Assembly: GCA_016195405.1 (NCBI GenBank)
Contig: JACPZP010000114.1
Span: forward strand, 1 to 34,429
Direction: 5' to 3'
Length of the DNA: 34,429 nucleotides
Origin: Planctomycetota bacterium
Lineage (GTDB): Bacteria > Planctomycetota > Planctomycetia > Gemmatales > Gemmataceae
The position numbers were made by a program, and so were the translations under genes. How positions within the stretch are numbered: the stretch's first letter is position 1; each line of letters opens with the position of its first letter. The notes beneath the pieces were generated by a model that was not told where the DNA came from, ran no database searches, and worked only from the letters and a program-made list of their open reading frames with translations. Positions 7,369 through 15,315 of this stretch are shown piece by piece.

Positions 7369-7547
7369 GGGTTTTCCAGCGCTTAGACTTGCGTTTTGCG
7401 ATCGCAAAGGCTCTGCGAGCGCGAAACGTAAACCGGAATCAGACACCACACCAGTCTACCCGCTGGAGTGAGCCGAGAAATTGGGGAATGCTGGAAAAAG
7501 ACCAGAGACGTTTCCGGATGTGCCGATGATGCCTAGAAAGCCGCGGA

Positions 7548-7620
7548 TGACCCCGACGGGATTCGAACCCGTGTCGCGGCCTTGAAAGGGCCGTGTCCTA
7601 GGCCACTAGACGACGGGGCC
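7548..7620 (-). tRNA. tRNA-Glu (anticodon TTC)
   Basis: A 73-base cloverleaf on the reverse strand. The acceptor stem pairs GGCCCCG with CGGGGTC and leaves discriminator A; the anticodon stem CGGCC/GGCCG encloses loop CTTTCAA with anticodon TTC; the T-arm is ACGGG-TTCGAAT-CCCGT. CCA is not encoded. It reads GAA and GAG codons. A well-spaced promoter lies upstream at 7674-7702. Bases 7369-7547, between it and the SDR gene, hold nothing else I can identify. Confidence 0.95.
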
Positions 7621-7673
7621 GTGTCCGCTGCGAGGCATCAATGCAACAATGCACCGATGCGATGAACAAATGC

Positions 7674-7702
7674 ATGTTAGGTTTGCCGATTGCCCGCGTC
7701 AA
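7674..7702 (-). promoter_or_regulatory. Sigma70-type promoter for tRNA-Glu
   Basis: On the reverse strand TTGACG (7697-7702, 5/6 match) and TAACAT (7674-7679, 4/6) are 17 bases apart. Transcription would begin around 7667, leaving a leader of about 45 bases for processing before the mature tRNA end at 7620. Confidence 0.6.
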
Positions 7703-7747
7703 GTTGCCGGCACTTCTCCGCCCCGTAATCGCCTCGGGATTTGAATC

Positions 7748-7777
7748 CTGACTTTCTCTCCGCGCATCCAATATAAT
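7748..7777 (+). promoter_or_regulatory. Sigma70-type promoter for thioredoxin
   Basis: CTGACT (7748-7753) and a perfect TATAAT (7772-7777) lie 18 bases apart. The expected start near 7784 gives a leader of about 35 bases before the thioredoxin ATG. Confidence 0.55.
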
Positions 7778-7818
7778 GAAAAAACCGCAAGATCAATCCT
7801 TTGCAGGAAGGAAACGTT

Positions 7819-8157
7819 ATGGCCAGCCCCAATGTCTTGGAATTCTCCAGCGAGAATTGGCAGAAAGAGGTTACGGAGAGCGAGCATCCCGTCGTCGTCG
7901 ATTTCTGGGCGCCTTGGTGCGGGCCCTGTCGCGCACTTGGGCCGACAATCGACAAGGTGGCAGCGCAGTTCGCGGGCAAGGTCAAAGTGGGCAAGCTGAA
8001 CGTGGACGATAGTCCGGACCTGGCCACCCAGTTCGGCGTCACGAACATCCCGCGCATCCTGATATTCAAGGGCGGCGACAAGCCACGCAAGACCATCGTC
8101 GGCCTCGTGCATGAAATGGAGCTTGTGAAGTCAATCAACAGCGTCCTGGAAAGCTAA
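7819..8157 (+). CDS. trxA: Thioredoxin
   Basis: A complete thioredoxin of 112 residues. It carries the redox motif WCGPC (33-37) in VVDFWAPWCGPCRALGP, the buried aspartate of VVVDF, and the cis-proline P78 in TNIPRILIF (most thioredoxins have T before the proline; here it is I). It reduces disulfides of cytoplasmic enzymes with electrons from thioredoxin reductase, which is not in the window. There is no signal peptide. The ATG at 7819 is chosen because AGGAAGG (7805-7811) precedes it and the mature fold starts here; a TTG-initiated form at 7801 would overlap that site. The gene stands alone, with its own promoter and a possible terminator. Confidence 0.93.
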   Translation: MASPNVLEFSSENWQKEVTESEHPVVVDFWAPWCGPCRALGPTIDKVAAQFAGKVKVGKLNVDDSPDLATQFGVTNIPRILIFKGGDKPRKTIVGLVHEMELVKSINSVLES

Positions 8158-8180
8158 GACGGGCTGACTTTTCAGCTTTA

Positions 8181-8198
8181 CCGGCCCTGCCGGGTTTT
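8181..8198 (+). terminator. Possible weak intrinsic terminator after thioredoxin
   Basis: CCGGC (8181-8185) pairs with GCCGG (8189-8193) around a three-base loop and is followed by GTTTT. The stem is short but GC-only, and it sits 24 bases after the stop codon. Confidence 0.35.
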
Positions 8199-8322
8199 CC
8201 TAGGATCGTTCCTTTCTCAACTATACCGATCCTTCCAGCCGATAATCCCGTTAGGCACGCGCAAGCACCCCATCAATAGATCACAGCCTTCATGATCGGG
8301 TTGTTGGCTGGGAGGGCAGTCG

Positions 8323-10296
8323 ATGGAAACCGGTCTGCCGCTCGATCCCGCATCCGACTCGGTGGACGATGGTAGTTCCCGCGAGCCGAGCGGGAATTCT
8401 CTGACGCCGGTTCGCCTTGAATCTTCCGAGCGCGACGCTCTCCGAGTTCAAGCGGCGGCCGTAGCAGCGCAACAAGCGGCGCTGACCGAAGAAGAATCCC
8501 GCCTGAGCGAGCGCCGCCAAGCCCTCCAGGAGCAAGAAGAACAGCTGGCCGCGCATCTCGAAAACAAGCGTCAAAACGTCCTGCTATTGAGAGACCGCGT
8601 GCGCCAAGATCGCAACGCCCTCGACGAGAAGCGTGTGCGGTTGATCGAACTGGGCCGGCGTCTGCGCGTGCGTTGGCAGCGCTTGCAGAGCGCGGTTCGC
8701 GCCAAGCTTTCCCAGCGCGAGGATGAGCTTTGCCAGGAGGAACGCGGCCTCAACGAATGGGCGCAGCGGTTGGACGAACACGAGGCGGCGCTGGTCGACA
8801 AACGCCTCCGCTTCAACGGGATGTACGAACTGGGCCGGCGGCAGCTCAAGGATGCGTGGCAACGGCTTCGTCAGGAGCAGGCGCGCTGGAAACATCGCCG
8901 CGGACAGGAGCGAGCCGCCCTTAAGGTGCGCGATCTCGACCTTGAGGCGGGAGAGCGCCAGCTTGCCTTGGCGCAGCGCCTATTCCTGAGGGAGAAGCAA
9001 GGCTGGGACGAGGGCAAGGCCCGCTTGACGACGGAACTCATCGAAATCGACCGCCGCGTGTGGAACCAGCGAAGCCTGCTCGTCCAGAACCAGCAGGAAT
9101 TGTTGCGTTTGGACGGTGAAATTCAACTGCGGCGCAGCGTCCTCGAACGTCTTACCCCCGTAGACACTCAAGCCGCGACCGAGTTTCTCAAAGACGAGCA
9201 CTTGGAAGTCCCGTCCGGTTCGCACCCCAGCGCCGATGCTGCCGCCGAAGCTGCCGCCGATGTACAAGTCCATGCGGATGCCCATGCGACAGTGCCGCCT
9301 CCGGTGCGCGTCGCGCTCCCGGCGCTGGAACAGCTCGCGGGCGATCTGGCCGACCAGCGCTGGCAGTTGATGCAATCTTGGCATCGCTTGGCGCTGTTAA
9401 ACCAGCGTTGGCAAGAAGAACGCACTCAGGCGGAATTCGAGTTGGAGGAGTGGACTGGCCAGATTCAGGAAAGCGGACGCCGGTTGGCAGTTCGCGAAGA
9501 GGCCGTCCATCGCGCGGAAGCGGAGCTGCGCCGCGAGGAAGAGGCGTTGATTCTTCTGCGGCAACACGTCATGGCCTGGAACGTCCGGCTCAAGACGCGC
9601 GAGGCCACTTGCGAGGGCGAGCGTTGCCTTGCGCTGGAGAACGTGCGCCGTCGCGAGGCTGATGTCGAGCGCCATTTGCGCTCACTTGGCGAGTTGCGCG
9701 AGGGCTGGGTGAAACGCCGCCGGCTGGAGACTCAGAAACTTCGTGGCGATCGACAGGAGATCGACGATCTGCGGCGGGAGAATGCGGAGCTGCGACGGCG
9801 ACTCCTGCAAGAGGCAATGGCCGTTGGGGACGAGAAAAGGGCGGCTGCGGAGAAAGCGTTGGCCTTGGAACAATACCGCCAGGAATTGTTAAACAAGAGT
9901 CCCAATCCGCCCGCCGCCGAACGGCGCCTGGAACGATTGCGACGCCGCTGGATCACCCAAAACGCGGAAGCGATCCGTTTGCTGGCGCGTAGTCGTGAAA
10001 TCCTGAATGCGGAGCTGGACGATCTCGGAGCCCGCCGCGTCGAACTGCATTCGCGCATCGAGCAGGTGACGACAGCCGAAGCGGAACTGTCCGAAAAGCA
10101 ATCCGCTTGGGAATACCAAGTCGAGAGATCGAACGTCAGCCAAGATCGCTTGCAGCTGGCCCTGGAACATGCGGAAGAGCGCAGGAACGACGCCGAGCAG
10201 CAAGTCCGCGTAGTCCGCGAAGAGATCGAGCGCATCGCCCGATCGCTCTTGGAGGAACCCGAGACCCCCACTGCGGACATGGACCAGGCGGCGTGA
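8323..10296 (+). CDS. Large cytoplasmic coiled-coil protein
   Basis: A protein of 657 residues that I cannot assign to a named family. Almost the whole length is charged, alanine- and leucine-rich helix with heptad character: a first coil block at about 30-280, a less regular spacer around 285-330 (HPSADAAAEAAADVQVHADAHATVPPP), and a second block from about 335 to 640. Arg, Glu and Gln dominate; there is no signal peptide or membrane segment. Such proteins act as scaffolds or chromosome- or cell-shape-associated filaments, but nothing shows which. GGGAGGGCAG (about 8309-8318) precedes the ATG. The gene converges with the Ser/Thr kinase with only 19 bases between their stops. Confidence 0.75.
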   Translation: METGLPLDPASDSVDDGSSREPSGNSLTPVRLESSERDALRVQAAAVAAQQAALTEEESRLSERRQALQEQEEQLAAHLENKRQNVLLLRDRVRQDRNALDEKRVRLIELGRRLRVRWQRLQSAVRAKLSQREDELCQEERGLNEWAQRLDEHEAALVDKRLRFNGMYELGRRQLKDAWQRLRQEQARWKHRRGQERAALKVRDLDLEAGERQLALAQRLFLREKQGWDEGKARLTTELIEIDRRVWNQRSLLVQNQQELLRLDGEIQLRRSVLERLTPVDTQAATEFLKDEHLEVPSGSHPSADAAAEAAADVQVHADAHATVPPPVRVALPALEQLAGDLADQRWQLMQSWHRLALLNQRWQEERTQAEFELEEWTGQIQESGRRLAVREEAVHRAEAELRREEEALILLRQHVMAWNVRLKTREATCEGERCLALENVRRREADVERHLRSLGELREGWVKRRRLETQKLRGDRQEIDDLRRENAELRRRLLQEAMAVGDEKRAAAEKALALEQYRQELLNKSPNPPAAERRLERLRRRWITQNAEAIRLLARSREILNAELDDLGARRVELHSRIEQVTTAEAELSEKQSAWEYQVERSNVSQDRLQLALEHAEERRNDAEQQVRVVREEIERIARSLLEEPETPTADMDQAA

Positions 10297-10315
10297 GGCA
10301 GCCTTTTTAAGAGAA

Positions 10316-13300
10316 TCACTTTTTCTTGAGCACGCCTAGCCGGGCCAAATCTGCTCCAAGCGTCAAACCCAGTTCCGGCGGAATCGCGAGGCACTCGAAA
10401 GAGGGCGCTGGAAGCCTGATCGACACGTTGTCTTTGGGCGCGGCAATCATGTTAGAGTTCTGCTCTCCGATCCGACCCCAAATCCGTCGCCATTCGGTGA
10501 TGTTTTGGCGGGCCTCGGGACGCGCGTCGCCAATCACAAAGTAGCTTTGCAGCCGGTCGCTGTCGAAGCCGTTGTTTTTTCCGCGCCACACCAATTTGCC
10601 GCTTGTCAAAGCGCCTGCCGGCAACCGCAAGAGGGCGATGAGCCGGCTCTCTTCGCCGAAGGGATCGAGGAAATAATTCTCCTGCGCTTGAATCACAATC
10701 GGACGCCAACCTTCAACGCTTTCAGGCGCCCAGCGCAGGTCAAGGAACGATTTTCGGAATGCGAAAGTGGAGTTTTCGAGCCAAAGCGCGAGATCAGGCT
10801 TGGAAGCCGCGCTTGGATCGAGAATCAAAGCGTCGCCGCAAGCGACGAGGAGACAATTTTTGAAGCGGGTTTGGGCGCGCGTGCCACGCAGCTCGAGCAC
10901 GTGACCAGCGGAAATGAAGACGCAATCCTTGCAAGCGAGAAGCGCCGACTCCTTCGCAGGGCTTTGCGGTTCGAAACGGATCAAGCATCCTGCCGTTTCC
11001 GCGACGACGTCGTCCTTTCCTTTTTCGGGCGAATCTCGAAGCGGGCCAAGCAACTGGCACCGGTGCAACACCAATTCGCGGCCTTTCACGTGGAGAAGGC
11101 GCGCAACTGGTGAGACCTCTTGATGCGCGAGTCGCCCTCCGATGAGTTCCAAACTGCCGTCTTCGACCTCGATCAAAGCTCCGCCGCCGCCGGATAATCC
11201 CGGCCGGCACGCCAACGTGAGCGGCTCTTCGCCGTCTTTGGCCGGCTCGAAGAACAGCACGACGCGGTCGACGCCTTTGATCCGCATCGGCTCGATGAGC
11301 TGCTTGCCGCTGCCCGCCAAATGCAACACGACGCGTGGGCCGGGGCGAGCCGACTTGAACCGTTTTCGCAAGACCTGGGCGGGGTCTTCTTTGCTGACAT
11401 CGATGCGTTCGCCGTGGTAGAGGCCGCCCCCTTTGGGGATCGGCGGAGGCTTATCGGAGTCGCCCAACGGCGGCACCTGGTGGGAATACCATTGATAGGC
11501 ACGCTGCGACCAAGCGGCAGGCGTGGGGGGCAAAACGCCGACGCTGCATCCGATCGCGCCCGGGCCCAACGTGGACGCGAAGTTGAAGGCGGAGTCGCTG
11601 AGATTAAACAAGTCCGCAGACTGCGCCTCCGGAGCTACGATCGCTTGTCCCGGCCAAGGCGGCAGCGAGCAGACGTCCCGCGAGGGGTAACCGGAGAATT
11701 TGCGAAATTCGTCAAGTGCGCCGGCAGGGAAAGATCGATCGTCCGCTTGCAAGAGTCTTGTCCAACCGGCATAGACCGAGTTGACGGCTCGCCACGATAT
11801 TGCCCGCCCCGCGCCGTTTCGCAAGTGGATCATGTCTCCCGAGCCGGTGGCTGCCGCCGGATGAGCCAGTGCGCTGTCCCAAATCCAGCCTTTTAGCCTG
11901 GGCGCGGCGCCGGAGCCCGTCGGGAATTGCCAGCGGAGAATTTCCGCTCCCGCGACCAACGTCGAACGCACCATGCGTACCGCGACGACATCACTGTCGC
12001 CGCCCGTGAGGCTGAAGAGCGGCTGATTGTTGCCAACAATCAAGGATCGCTCGATAAGAGAGTCCAACCCGCCGCACTCGGCAAACAGCGGCATCAGATC
12101 GGCGCCCCGGACGATGCACTGTGTAAGACGCAAGCGCGGCGCTTTGGTGACAACCGCGAGCTGTGGGTCGAGGAAGTGAACGAGGCGAATGCCGCGCGGA
12201 TGCTTGCCGGCCGCCGAAAACGTGCAGTTCCGTGCCTGGAAATCGCTTCGCAGCAGGCGGAAAAAGCAGGGTGGCTCGTCCTCGGGCGAACCGCTCCATT
12301 TTGCGACAAAGTCCAGGTCCTCCAGAATCAGGCTTCCTTCCGTAAGTGCGAGCATCGAGGAGGAAGCATTCTCCTTTTTTTCCAAAGGCTGCGTTTCCCA
12401 AGCGATCAGAGGCCGATAACCTGGTCCGCCGCGCAGCGTGATTGATCGCTCCGCGATCGGCGGCAGCGATGCCTCGAACAGCGGTCCATTGTCATGGATT
12501 TCGATAACGATAGGACCTTCTGTCTGCGCGAGAGCCTCGGCCACGGAGGTGAACTGGCCGGCGCTTGGAATTCGGCTCACACACACCGTTGGCGTGGCCG
12601 CGGGCGCAGCCGGGAACGCCTGGAACGTCCCGTACACTTCGCGTATCCACGTGGAACGCTCCGCATCGTCCAATTTGACGATCCGCTTAAGATCCTGCTC
12701 CGGCGGACCGACGAAGGCACGCTCTATGGGCTGTACTTTCGGCTCGGGTTCCTTTTGCTTCTCCACTTCCTTCGGCTTGGCGATTACCTCCGGTTCTTTC
12801 TTCGGCTCAACTGGGGAATCCGATCGCAGCCAAAGGAAGCCTCCCACGATTCCCAAGGCGATGCAACAGGCGGCTACGGGCCACCACACAGGCAAGCGCC
12901 GTTGGTCCTTGGTTCTAACGGGAGCAGTCTTCTTAAATGCGGGCGCGGGCGCTGCGTTTTTCTCCCATGGCAAAGGGACAGTCTCGGTATCCTTGCCGAA
13001 GATCGGCGGGGCTGCGGATGTTCGCTTTCTTCCTGGTCCCTCCGCGGCGGCCAGCGCTGCGAGCGTCTTGAGTTGATCGCTCTTGGTCGTGGGCTCTTTT
13101 AAGCGCTCCGGGTTTTCCAGGTCCGCCAAGAGTTCGGCCGGCGTCTGATACCGCTCCTCGGCCTTCTTGGCGAGCATACGCCGAAGGATGGCCAATAGAC
13201 CGAATGAAATGGTCGGTTGCTGTTCACGAACATCGGGCGGCTCGGCCTCCTGGTGCTGCAAAAGCCGCTCCGCGAGGCTTCCGGTGGGAAACGGACTCTT

Positions 13301-13960
13301 GCCCGTGAGCATGTGGAAGAACGTGCAGCCAAGCGAATAGATGTCGCTGCGGATGTCGGCCGATCGGCTCTTGCGGGCCTGCTCCGGCGCCATGTAGTCA
13401 ACCGTGCCGACGGTGGTGCCCGCCTTGGTCAGGCGAAATTCCTCGTCCGTCGCCTGAATGGCGAGGCCGAAGTCGGTCAGCTTGACCCGCACGTCGCCGT
13501 CGCGCTCGGTGATGAGGAAATTGGACGGCTTGATATCACGATGGACGATGTGCTGCTGATGGGCGTGGTCGAGCGCCCTGGCCGCCTGGACCAGGATCTG
13601 CCGAGCTTCTTCCGGATCGAGCCGGCGCTTCTTGAGCACGTAATGGTGCAAGTCGAGGCCATCGACATACTCCATGGCCAGGAAGTGCGTGCCGCTATAT
13701 TCGCCGAACTCGTAAATAGCGACGATGTTTTCATGGCGAAGCCGGGCGGCGCTCTTGGCCTCCTGCTGAAAGCGGGCCAGCATGCGCTTGCGGGCGGCCA
13801 TCTCCGGCGCCAGGACCTTCAGGGCGACGGGGCGCTCGCTCTCGATGTCGAACGCCTCGTACACCGCCCCCATCCCGCCCGTCGCAATGTGGCGCACCAC
13901 TTCATATTTGCCGATGCGCACGCTACGCTTACCCGGCTTATCCGTGGACTCCGTCGACAT
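10316..13960 (-). CDS. Transmembrane Ser/Thr protein kinase with large beta-helix-like ectodomain
   Basis: A protein of 1,214 residues. The kinase domain spans about 19-285: glycine loop IATGGMGAVYEA, ATP-binding lysine K48 in VALKVL, E67, catalytic loop HRDIKPSN (140-147), D163 of DFG, and APE at 191-193. An Ala/Pro-rich juxtamembrane linker follows, with one membrane span at about 357-379 (PVWWPVAACCIALGIVGGFLWL), so the kinase is cytoplasmic. A Lys/Glu/Pro stalk leads to an outside region of over 750 residues with repeated short strand motifs (RSITLRGG, LILEDLDF, FQARNCTFSA, LRLTQCIVRGA, FKNCLLVACGDALIL), as in right-handed parallel beta-helix or pectate-lyase-like folds. It may be a receptor kinase sensing polysaccharide or envelope state, although no ligand is evident. 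A consensus-like promoter lies at 14011-14040. Confidence 0.88.
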   Translation of the reverse strand: MSTESTDKPGKRSVRIGKYEVVRHIATGGMGAVYEAFDIESERPVALKVLAPEMAARKRMLARFQQEAKSAARLRHENIVAIYEFGEYSGTHFLAMEYVDGLDLHHYVLKKRRLDPEEARQILVQAARALDHAHQQHIVHRDIKPSNFLITERDGDVRVKLTDFGLAIQATDEEFRLTKAGTTVGTVDYMAPEQARKSRSADIRSDIYSLGCTFFHMLTGKSPFPTGSLAERLLQHQEAEPPDVREQQPTISFGLLAILRRMLAKKAEERYQTPAELLADLENPERLKEPTTKSDQLKTLAALAAAEGPGRKRTSAAPPIFGKDTETVPLPWEKNAAPAPAFKKTAPVRTKDQRRLPVWWPVAACCIALGIVGGFLWLRSDSPVEPKKEPEVIAKPKEVEKQKEPEPKVQPIERAFVGPPEQDLKRIVKLDDAERSTWIREVYGTFQAFPAAPAATPTVCVSRIPSAGQFTSVAEALAQTEGPIVIEIHDNGPLFEASLPPIAERSITLRGGPGYRPLIAWETQPLEKKENASSSMLALTEGSLILEDLDFVAKWSGSPEDEPPCFFRLLRSDFQARNCTFSAAGKHPRGIRLVHFLDPQLAVVTKAPRLRLTQCIVRGADLMPLFAECGGLDSLIERSLIVGNNQPLFSLTGGDSDVVAVRMVRSTLVAGAEILRWQFPTGSGAAPRLKGWIWDSALAHPAAATGSGDMIHLRNGAGRAISWRAVNSVYAGWTRLLQADDRSFPAGALDEFRKFSGYPSRDVCSLPPWPGQAIVAPEAQSADLFNLSDSAFNFASTLGPGAIGCSVGVLPPTPAAWSQRAYQWYSHQVPPLGDSDKPPPIPKGGGLYHGERIDVSKEDPAQVLRKRFKSARPGPRVVLHLAGSGKQLIEPMRIKGVDRVVLFFEPAKDGEEPLTLACRPGLSGGGGALIEVEDGSLELIGGRLAHQEVSPVARLLHVKGRELVLHRCQLLGPLRDSPEKGKDDVVAETAGCLIRFEPQSPAKESALLACKDCVFISAGHVLELRGTRAQTRFKNCLLVACGDALILDPSAASKPDLALWLENSTFAFRKSFLDLRWAPESVEGWRPIVIQAQENYFLDPFGEESRLIALLRLPAGALTSGKLVWRGKNNGFDSDRLQSYFVIGDARPEARQNITEWRRIWGRIGEQNSNMIAAPKDNVSIRLPAPSFECLAIPPELGLTLGADLARLGVLKKK

Positions 13961-14010
13961 GAACGTGGCCGTCCGTCACGCAAGAAGAAGGGCGCCCCAC
14001 ACGCTGTAGG

Positions 14011-14040
14011 ATTTTAGCTCACGGACAAGGGCATCGTCAA
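14011..14040 (-). promoter_or_regulatory. Sigma70-type promoter for the kinase gene
   Basis: On the reverse strand TTGACG (14035-14040) and TAAAAT (14011-14016), each 5/6 to consensus, are 18 bases apart. The predicted start near 14004 gives a leader of about 45 bases before the kinase ATG. The -35 hexamer lies just after the stop of the upstream rluA-like gene, so the kinase need not depend on read-through. Confidence 0.6.
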
Positions 14041-14053
14041 CGAAAGGAAGCTG

Positions 14054-15118
14054 CTAGAGCGCGACCTGCGGCGTGCGCAAGCCGTCAACGAACTCACGCA
14101 AATCCGGCGGCAGCGGCATTTCCCAGCGCATGGCCTCGCCGGTGACCGGATGGATGAAGCCCAGTTCGGCCGCGTGCAATGCCAGACGCGGCGCTTTGAT
14201 GCCAGGCCGCTTGTCGGTTTCGCCCGCAGCTTTTCCATAGACTTTGTCGCCGCACACCGGGTGGCCGATCTCCGCCAAATGGATGCGAATCTGATGCGTG
14301 CGGCCCGTTTCCAGGCGGCAGCTCAAGAGCGTGTGCCGCGGCAAGCTTTCGACAACTCCCATGTGCGTGATCGCCTCCTTGCCTTGACCGGGAACGGGGC
14401 TGCTTCCGCGCCGGCGGTCTCCGCGATCGCGCACCAAACTCGTGCGGATGGTTCGAGCTTCGACCCGCCCCGGCACGATGGCCAGGTACTGCCGATGCAC
14501 GCTGTGGCGGGCAAACTGCTTACCGAGGCCGCGTTCCGCCTCCACCGTGCGCGCGAACACGACTAGGCCGCTGGTTTCCTTGTCGAGGCGCTGGACGATG
14601 CGCAGGCGAGGCGGCTTGCCCTGCCCTCTCTTGGGAAACCGCGCCCCGGTTTGCCTTAGCACAAGGTCGTCCAAGGTGGGCACCCGCCGGCGGCGCTCAT
14701 AGCTCCATGCGCGCTCCGTGGGATGGCGGACGGTCGAAATGCCGGCCGGTTTTTCGACGACGATGATGTGTTCGTCGATGTGCCGCAGGACGATTTGATC
14801 GGTATGATCGGTAATCTTAAGGGGCCGGTCCAACACCTCGACCCTATCGCCTTCCTTAAGTCGCCGGGCATCGTCGCGCCAGACTTCGCCATTGATACGC
14901 ACGCGGCGGCCGGCGACGATTTGGCGCACGTTGGACCAGCTATGACCGGGCAGCCATTGGCGTAAAAGGGCGGCCAAGGTTTGATTTTGTTGGTCAGAAA
15001 GGACGCAAAACGTGCGAATTCGTGTGCCCCCGGGCGCGAGAATTGGCGGCCTGATGATGATTATCTTATGGCTTGCGAGGAACCGAAGTTGGTTGAGCGG
15101 GAATGCCGGAGCCGACAT
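14054..15118 (-). CDS. RluA-family pseudouridine synthase with S4 domain
   Basis: A 354-residue protein. An S4 RNA-binding domain spans about 46-97 (LAALLRQWLPGHSWSNVRQIVAGRRVRING). The catalytic domain contains QRLDKETSGLVVFA (176-189), where D179 is the nucleophile, and CRLETGRTHQIRIHL, the family's second conserved block. It converts uridine to pseudouridine in rRNA or tRNA; the target site cannot be inferred. The start is uncertain: the S4 domain normally begins close to the N-terminus, but this frame has no other ATG, GTG or TTG between 15118 and the S4 domain, so about 35 extra N-terminal residues (LASHKIIIIRPPILAPGG) are included. An unannotated start or rare initiator nearer RIRTF remains possible. 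Confidence 0.88.
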   Translation of the reverse strand: MSAPAFPLNQLRFLASHKIIIIRPPILAPGGTRIRTFCVLSDQQNQTLAALLRQWLPGHSWSNVRQIVAGRRVRINGEVWRDDARRLKEGDRVEVLDRPLKITDHTDQIVLRHIDEHIIVVEKPAGISTVRHPTERAWSYERRRRVPTLDDLVLRQTGARFPKRGQGKPPRLRIVQRLDKETSGLVVFARTVEAERGLGKQFARHSVHRQYLAIVPGRVEARTIRTSLVRDRGDRRRGSSPVPGQGKEAITHMGVVESLPRHTLLSCRLETGRTHQIRIHLAEIGHPVCGDKVYGKAAGETDKRPGIKAPRLALHAAELGFIHPVTGEAMRWEMPLPPDLREFVDGLRTPQVAL

Positions 15119-15144
15119 CGCTCAGGATTCGTCTAATGCGACTG

Positions 15145-15198
15145 AACGCATTTTCTGGACTCAAAACCAGAAATCACAACCTGTTGCGAAAATGCGTT
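15145..15198. repeat. Nested inverted repeats upstream of the rluA-like gene
   Basis: AACGCATTTTC (15145-15155) and GAAAATGCGTT (15188-15198... exact pairing at 15188-15197 plus flank) form an outer stem of about 11 bp. Inside, TTCTGG (15153-15158) can pair with CCAGAA (15167-15172), which would compete with the outer stem. It lies 26-80 bases upstream of the ATG at 15118 and could be a leader structure. A weak promoter-like pair (TTGATC and TAATGA, 16-base spacing, 15243-15270 reverse) lies further upstream. Nothing else is seen in 15119-15315. Confidence 0.45.
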
Positions 15199-15315
15199 TG
15201 ATTGGACGCCCGACCACACACCTCGCTAAACGAATTCTTTGGTCATTATTGCTAAGTAATTGCGGATCAAGGAGTTAATTCGTCGCGGGTCGCAGGAAGG
15301 CAGCCGTTCGCATCC

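Noticed and set aside
9732..10394. Reverse-strand 220-codon frame opposite the cytoplasmic coiled-coil gene
   Set aside because: Arg/Ser-rich shadow translation with no recognisable domain; it also overlaps the tail of the kinase gene.
11321..12445. Forward-strand frames of 170-190 codons opposite the kinase ectodomain
   Set aside because: No domain, no ribosome binding site, and the reverse frame is continuous over 1,214 codons with clear kinase motifs.
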